Origin: Gemmatimonadota bacterium
Lineage (GTDB): Bacteria > Gemmatimonadota > Gemmatimonadetes > Gemmatimonadales > Gemmatimonadaceae
Assembly (NCBI GenBank): GCA_029884515.1
Contig: JAOUHR010000037.1
Coordinates: 1-10,501, forward strand
Direction: 5' to 3'
DNA: 10,501 nucleotides
Shown: positions 6,829 to 10,501 of the stretch, piece after piece
Position numbering within the stretch: the first letter of the stretch is position 1
How the letters are laid out: every line of letters starts with the position of its first letter
The notes under the pieces: generated by a model
What the model was told of the DNA's origin: nothing
The model's database searches: none
The model's input: only the letters and a program-made list of their open reading frames with translations
Translations under genes and position numbers: made by a program

Positions 6829-7968
6829 TCAGTCTGGCGCGCCGGGATTCTGCTCGCGCGCGGCCACCACGCGCACCGGCGCGTCGTGCGTCAGCGTGAG
6901 GTGTCCCTGCACGATCACCTCGTCGCCGACGTTCAGCGGGATCACGCCCGAGACCGAGTCGGGGAGCACCTCCGTCACGCGCCCGTTGGAGCGGCCGGGG
7001 AGGATGTAGGTCCACTGCGCGCGGCCGTTCCGGATCACGAAGACGAGGGGCCGTCCGTCACGCTCGATGATCCCGCGCGTCGGGACGAGGCGACGGTTCG
7101 GGAGCCGCTGCGCCTCGAGCCGCACGTCCGCATACATCCCCGGGCGGAGCGCGCCGTTCCCGCGTGTGCGCACGAAGACGCGTCCCGCGCGCGTGGTGCT
7201 GTCCACCAGCGGGAGCACCGCGACGACCCTTCCATTGAAGGACTGTCCCGCGAGCGCCGCGCTCGTGATCACCGCCTCGCCGCCCACCTTGATGAGTGGC
7301 AGGTCGTGCTCGAGCACCGCCGCCTCGATCCGCAGGTTCTGCAGGTCCACGACCGTGGTGATCTCCTGCCCCGCGCTGATCCGGTCGCCCGCGACGATGA
7401 GCACGCGATCGACCACGCCGTCGAAGGGTGCGATGATCGTCGCCCGTTCCTGGTCGAGCTTCGCCTTCTCGAGTCGCACGCGCGCCGCCGCGAGGCCCGA
7501 GCGCGTGACCGAGGCATCCATGCGCATCTTGCTCGGCATCTTGCCGGTCGCGGCGGAGTCGGGGAGATAGTTGTCCTGGTGCTGCAGCTCGGCGAGGTCC
7601 ACCGCGACCTGCGCCTCCTGCACGGCGAGGTCGAAGGGGCGCGGATCGAGTTCCACCAGCACCTGGCCCTTCCGCACATGGTCGCCGGGGCGGACGGTCA
7701 CCTTCTCCACCGCTCCGCCGACCTCCGCGCGGAGGCGGCCCTCGGCGTCGGAGCGCACCTGGCCCGTGGTGTTCACCGAGAGGACGAGGTCGCCCTCGGT
7801 GACCGGCTCGGCGACGACGGGGAGGCTCACGGACGACGACGCGCCGCTGGCATTCGCCGAATCCGCGTCGGTGCCGTCGCTGCCACCGTCTCCGGCGACG
7901 GCCTTATCGCAGGCGGTGAGCGTCGCGATGGCGACAACGAGGAAGAGGGCGCGGGAGGGGAGGGTCAT
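6829..7968 (-). CDS. Periplasmic adaptor lipoprotein (membrane fusion protein) of the RND pump
   Basis: A 379-residue HlyD/AcrA-type adaptor that would connect the RND permease to an outer-membrane channel. The N-terminus is a lipoprotein signal: hydrophobic residues 7-19, then lipobox L-T-A-C with Cys20 as the lipidated residue. Asp follows directly (position +2), which in E. coli keeps lipoproteins in the inner membrane, where an adaptor belongs. A flexible Gly/Ser/Asp-rich linker runs to about 48. The two half-lipoyl segments are at about 79-108 (containing V-R-P-G-D-H-V-R-K-G) and about 176-209 (A-P-F-D-G-V-V-D-R-V), split by a short helical hairpin at about 112-172. The beta-barrel and membrane-proximal domains follow, including L-R-P-G-M-Y-A at 274-280. 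It is the first gene of the three-gene operon, 24 bases before the first RND gene. I see no clear ribosome binding site; the start is set by the signal sequence. No outer-membrane factor is encoded nearby, so the pump probably uses one encoded elsewhere. Confidence 0.92.
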   Translation of the reverse strand: MTLPSRALFLVVAIATLTACDKAVAGDGGSDGTDADSANASGASSSVSLPVVAEPVTEGDLVLSVNTTGQVRSDAEGRLRAEVGGAVEKVTVRPGDHVRKGQVLVELDPRPFDLAVQEAQVAVDLAELQHQDNYLPDSAATGKMPSKMRMDASVTRSGLAAARVRLEKAKLDQERATIIAPFDGVVDRVLIVAGDRISAGQEITTVVDLQNLRIEAAVLEHDLPLIKVGGEAVITSAALAGQSFNGRVVAVLPLVDSTTRAGRVFVRTRGNGALRPGMYADVRLEAQRLPNRRLVPTRGIIERDGRPLVFVIRNGRAQWTYILPGRSNGRVTEVLPDSVSGVIPLNVGDEVIVQGHLTLTHDAPVRVVAAREQNPGAPD

Positions 7969-8086
7969 CGAGCGGGAGTGGGGTCGGTCGGCCTGAACCT
8001 AGGACACTTTGGACCCGCGCGGCGAGGCGAAGGGTTGCCCCGTCGCTCGTGCGCGAACCCGCTTCCCGACCACGGTCCGAGCGAGA
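7969..8086 (-). promoter_or_regulatory. Spacer upstream of the efflux operon, likely holding its promoter
   Basis: These 118 bases separate the propeller gene stop from the adaptor start. On the minus strand the only less GC-rich stretch is around 7996-8014, containing TCCTAGGTTC about 30 bases before the adaptor ATG, a plausible -10 area but without a matching -35. Just after the propeller stop, TCGCTCG (8043-8049) can pair with CGAGCGA (8078-8084), but the 28-base loop and lack of a U-tract make a terminator doubtful. Read-through from the propeller gene is therefore possible. Confidence 0.3.
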
Positions 8087-9250
8087 TCATCGCTTGACGC
8101 GCAATCGCGTGAGGACGATCCCGCCCGTCTCCGCGTCCTCGCGAGGCACGAGCAGATCGCCATTCGGGAAGCGCGCCACCGGCATCTGCATCCCCCGCAC
8201 GGTCCCGAGATAGGCACCATCGGATCCGAACACGTCGAATACCCCGGTCTTCCCGGATTCGAGCGACCGCTGTGCCCAGATCATCCCGTCGGAGAAGTAC
8301 TGCACGTCGTTCACCAGCGGCAACGCGGCGGCGAGGCCCTGCTTGGCGACGAGCTCGTCAGCGGGCACCTCACAGTCGGGACGCGCGCCGCCGAAGCGGA
8401 TCACGAACCCATCCGGGTAGAGTGCACGCACGTCGTCCGCCGTCGGCACGCGAGGCGCGAGGGGACGGCGGACGATCGCGATCAGGCGCCCCCCCTCATA
8501 CATCCATAGCGCGTAGTCCGGCTGCTCGTTCACGACGATGCGCGGCCCGCTCGCGGCCCAGTGAATGGTGGGCTCGAAGATCGGGGTCGCGCTCGGCATC
8601 CCGATGCACCCGAAACGCACCGGCTTCCCCGGCGACGCGATCAGGCGATGCAACGGCGCGCCACCGACCGTGTCGGCGCGGAGCTCGATCCCCCGCAGCG
8701 AGTCGGTTACGAGCTGCTGCGAGAACCAGAGGCCGCCCGAGCGGAACTCGATGAACCCCGCGCGCGCGAGCGCGCCCTCGAGCCGGCGGTCCGCCACGGG
8801 GTCGAGGCTCGACGAGAACCGCACGAGTGCGCGCTTGGAGCCGTCCTTCACCACCAGCGTATCGCCCTGCGCGCCGACGGTGAAGGGGAACTCGAACTCG
8901 CCGGGGCCCTGCCCCCTGCGCCCGATGGTCCGGTCGAACCGGCCCTCGCGGTCGAATCGCAGGAACGCGGGATCGGGCGTGAGCACGTAGGTACGCCCCG
9001 CGCGGTCGACGAGCACCCGTCGTCGCGTCATCGCCGTGAAGAGGTAGGGCTCGCCGGCCGAGTCCGTGAGCACGCCCACGGAGTCGAAGCGCCACGGCAG
9101 CTCCCGGTCCTCGGCGCCCGACGATACGATCCGCACGCCGGCCGAGTCGGTGCGCATGACGTCCGGGCCCTCTGCGGGCGCACCCGCGCACCCCAGTCCG
9201 GTGAGGAGCGCCACGCCGATCGAGAGATGAGGGAGGATCCGCAATTGCAT
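8087..9250 (-). CDS. Exported six-bladed beta-propeller protein (NHL-like), complete
   Basis: A 387-residue secreted protein that I place in the six-bladed beta-propeller group. Residues 1-20 are an export signal; Cys21 could be lipidated, but G-L-G before it is not a standard lipobox, so lipoprotein status is uncertain. The mature start carries D35-S-A-G-V-R-I-V42, which I associate with exported propeller proteins of Gemmatimonadota-like genomes. R-R-G-Q-G-P-G-E-F at 111-119 is the hallmark turn of NHL/six-bladed propeller blades. Later blade-like repeats follow a strand-turn-strand pattern with F-D-x-x-G and D-G turns (for example 336-350 and 360-370). Two Cys, C215 and C293, could form a disulfide in the mature protein. 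There are no catalytic residues I recognise; such propellers usually bind ligands or partners. It is followed by the efflux operon after 118 bases and preceded by a related propeller gene. The start is chosen from the signal sequence; no ribosome binding site is evident. Function unknown. Confidence 0.82.
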   Translation of the reverse strand: MQLRILPHLSIGVALLTGLGCAGAPAEGPDVMRTDSAGVRIVSSGAEDRELPWRFDSVGVLTDSAGEPYLFTAMTRRRVLVDRAGRTYVLTPDPAFLRFDREGRFDRTIGRRGQGPGEFEFPFTVGAQGDTLVVKDGSKRALVRFSSSLDPVADRRLEGALARAGFIEFRSGGLWFSQQLVTDSLRGIELRADTVGGAPLHRLIASPGKPVRFGCIGMPSATPIFEPTIHWAASGPRIVVNEQPDYALWMYEGGRLIAIVRRPLAPRVPTADDVRALYPDGFVIRFGGARPDCEVPADELVAKQGLAAALPLVNDVQYFSDGMIWAQRSLESGKTGVFDVFGSDGAYLGTVRGMQMPVARFPNGDLLVPREDAETGGIVLTRLRVKR

Positions 9251-9323
9251 GCCCGTAGATGGGAGCGCGACGGGACACCGTCAAGGCGCTTAACGAAGAG
9301 CTAATGGGAACAAGAGCCTGGAA
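9251..9323 (-). promoter_or_regulatory. Candidate promoter region of the complete propeller gene
   Basis: The stretch 9284-9313 is clearly richer in A+T than its surroundings and lies between the hairpin after the upstream gene and the propeller start. On the minus strand it contains TTGTTC (9313-9308), TTAAGC (9293-9288) and TTGACG (9284-9279). None has a good partner hexamer at 16-18 bases: the -10 position for TTGACG would be CATCTA, a poor match that would leave almost no leader. I therefore mark a region, not a promoter. Confidence 0.25.
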
Positions 9324-9362
9324 GGGAGAGAGGGGCGCCGGCAGTCCCGGCGCCCCCCTCCC
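9324..9362 (-). terminator. Strong GC hairpin downstream of the partial propeller gene, likely terminator
   Basis: A perfect 10-base-pair stem joins GGGGCGCCGG (9332-9341) to CCGGCGCCCC (9347-9356) around a 5-base loop. A second 5-base-pair stem (9324-9328 with 9358-9362) closes it after a small internal loop. On the minus strand it begins about 25 bases after the propeller stop codon at 9387. The sequence after it is pyrimidine-rich (CTCCCTTCC) but not a true U-tract, so termination may be weak or the hairpin may mainly protect the 3' end. It separates the two propeller genes. Confidence 0.55.
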
Positions 9363-9382
9363 ATCTGCCATCTCCCATCTGC
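9358..9382 (-). repeat. Heptanucleotide tandem repeat, about 3.5 copies
   Basis: On the minus strand the units read GCAGATG, GGAGATG, GCAGATG, GGAG: a 7-base period over 25 bases, with unit types alternating at the second base (so also an 11-base direct repeat at 14-base spacing, 9358-9368 and 9372-9382). It sits between the stop codon at 9387 and the hairpin, and its last bases form the outer stem. Not coding. Confidence 0.65.
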
Positions 9383-9386
9383 AGTA

Positions 9387-10501
9387 CTACGGCATCCGGT
9401 GCCGCTGCAGATAGAGCAGGTCGTCCGAGTCGGCCTTGGTCGTGTACACCGTCCCATTCCCGAACCCGGCCAGCGCGAGCCCCTCACCGATCCGCACCTG
9501 GTACGTCACGGCACCCTTTGCGTCGATCACGTCGTACAGCGTGCCCTTCGCACCCGCGGCCTCCGTGCGCCGCACCCAGAGTTCGCCGTTGGGCCGCGCG
9601 ACCACGTTCGACGGTCCGGAACGGAATGGCGGCTTCACCTCCGGCCAGTCGGTGAGCGGCTCGAGCGGCGGCGCGCCCGGCGGCGGCCCCATCTGCGCGC
9701 TCCGCTGCATCCCGTTCGGGCCGCTGGTCACCATCATCGACATCTGGTTCATCCGTCCCTTGTTCCGCAGCGCCTCCTCTTCCTTCCTGTCCGCCGCGCC
9801 CATCCGGAGCGCGACGTACTTGATCGGCGCCGAACTCTGCTTCGTACCATTCGCCAGCACCCAGTCCACGCGATAGCCGGGCGAGCGGACGATCGCCACG
9901 CGACCGTCGGGGAACACCGCCCATTCGTCGCGCGGCGTGAGCGGATTGGCCATGCCGATCCGGAGCTGCACGTTGCCCGAGCTCGCGGAGCCCGACGTGT
10001 TGTTCTTCGGCAGGGCGACCCAGCCGAGCGTGTCGAGCTTCTGCGTGCCTCGGTCGTAGCGCATGATGGCCGCCGAGTCGGCGGTACGCGGGCCATCGGG
10101 ACCCATCGTGAAGCCCGCGCTCTCGAAGTAGAGGCGGCCGCGCGCGTCCGCGGTGCGCGGGATGTCCATCCCCATCCGGATCATGCCTCCCCCGGGGCTC
10201 GCCTGCGCCGGCGTGAGCTCCACGCGGAACGTCGTCACCGGCTTCCCGTCCGGGCCGATCACCAGGTAGCGCGAGTTCACGGGGTCGAAGAGCAGGCTGG
10301 TGTCCGCCGCTGCCGTGAAGAGGCGCATCGGCAGGCCGAACTCGGCGGGGCCACTGCCCTCACGGCCGATCTTCGCGCCGCGGTTCGCCCGGAAGTCCAC
10401 CAGCTGCACGATCTTGTCCCGCGGGTCCGCGACGACCACGCGTCCGTCACGCAGTTCGCGCAGGGAACCGACGTTCACGCTGGTGAAGGGTTCGTCGTAG
10501 G
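9387..10501 (-). CDS. Six-bladed beta-propeller protein, 5' end outside the window
   Basis: 370 residues are visible up to the TAG at 9387-9389. The frame is open to the window edge, and the residues before the first GTG (10476-10478) continue a blade-like pattern (F-T-S-V-N-V-G-S-L-R-E-L-R-D-G-R), so that GTG is almost certainly an internal Val and the real start lies upstream. Blade features include D-G-R-V-V-V-A-D-P near the visible start, a G-R-E-G-S-G-P-A-E-F turn resembling the G-x-G-P-G-E-F hallmark, and repeated P-D-G/P-N-G turns. It ends in Y-L-Q-R-H-R-M-P. A Met/Gly/Pro-rich insertion (about 9660-9755) interrupts the blades, with seven Met between 9690 and 9752 plus a Pro-rich run. 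By family it should be exported, but the signal region is not in the window. It is a probable paralogue of the propeller encoded next, separated by a hairpin. Function unknown. Confidence 0.8.
   Translation of the reverse strand, partial: YDEPFTSVNVGSLRELRDGRVVVADPRDKIVQLVDFRANRGAKIGREGSGPAEFGLPMRLFTAAADTSLLFDPVNSRYLVIGPDGKPVTTFRVELTPAQASPGGGMIRMGMDIPRTADARGRLYFESAGFTMGPDGPRTADSAAIMRYDRGTQKLDTLGWVALPKNNTSGSASSGNVQLRIGMANPLTPRDEWAVFPDGRVAIVRSPGYRVDWVLANGTKQSSAPIKYVALRMGAADRKEEEALRNKGRMNQMSMMVTSGPNGMQRSAQMGPPPGAPPLEPLTDWPEVKPPFRSGPSNVVARPNGELWVRRTEAAGAKGTLYDVIDAKGAVTYQVRIGEGLALAGFGNGTVYTTKADSDDLLYLQRHRMP

Noticed and set aside
8043..8084. Inverted repeat (7-base-pair stem) just after the complete propeller gene as a terminator
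   Set aside because: The loop is 28 bases and no U-tract follows, so it is too weak to list as a terminator; mentioned only within the spacer entry.
10476..10478. GTG as the start codon of the partial propeller gene
   Set aside because: The frame continues upstream to the window edge with residues that fit a propeller strand, and no export signal follows this codon, so it is an internal Val.

Overview
This window is GC-rich bacterial chromosome, and every gene I accept is on the minus strand. The style suggests a diderm from Gemmatimonadota or a close relative: very high G+C at third codon positions, several exported proteins or lipoproteins, few Shine-Dalgarno sites, and two adjacent secreted six-bladed beta-propeller proteins, one with a D-S-A-G-V-R-I-V stretch just after its export signal. 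The phylum is inferred from style; no rRNA or marker gene is present.

In transcription order (high to low coordinates) the layout is as follows. (1) 9387-10501: a six-bladed beta-propeller protein whose 5' end lies outside the window. (2) 9251-9386: a spacer with a strong GC-rich hairpin, probably a terminator, and a short 7-base tandem repeat. (3) 8087-9250: a second, complete propeller protein with an export signal. (4) 7969-8086: a short spacer that probably holds the promoter of the next operon. (5) 3703-7968 continuing to 692: a compact RND-type efflux operon made of a lipoprotein periplasmic adaptor, a first RND transporter subunit and a second RND transporter subunit. The two RND genes overlap by 4 bases (ATGA), a sign of translational coupling. 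(6) 10-585: an exported histidine phosphatase family protein with its own ribosome binding site, 106 bases after the RND pair.

The efflux operon is the main functional unit. The adaptor would link inner-membrane RND trimers to an outer-membrane channel; no such channel gene and no transcriptional regulator lies in the window. The most interesting point is an asymmetry between the two RND proteins. The first keeps an Asp in the TM4 proton-relay position (D397) and the Arg/Thr pair of TM11. The second has Gln-Asn (Q400, N401) in place of the TM4 acidic residues and Val in place of the TM11 Thr. With the coupled translation this suggests a heteromeric pump with one energised and one non-energised subunit, loosely like MdtBC, but this is inference.

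I found no CRISPR array, tRNA, rRNA, insertion sequence or phage gene. The long plus-strand open frames opposite the RND genes are by-products of high GC content. Nothing here is an obvious undescribed multi-gene system; the leads worth following are the asymmetric RND pair and the small intergenic repeats.
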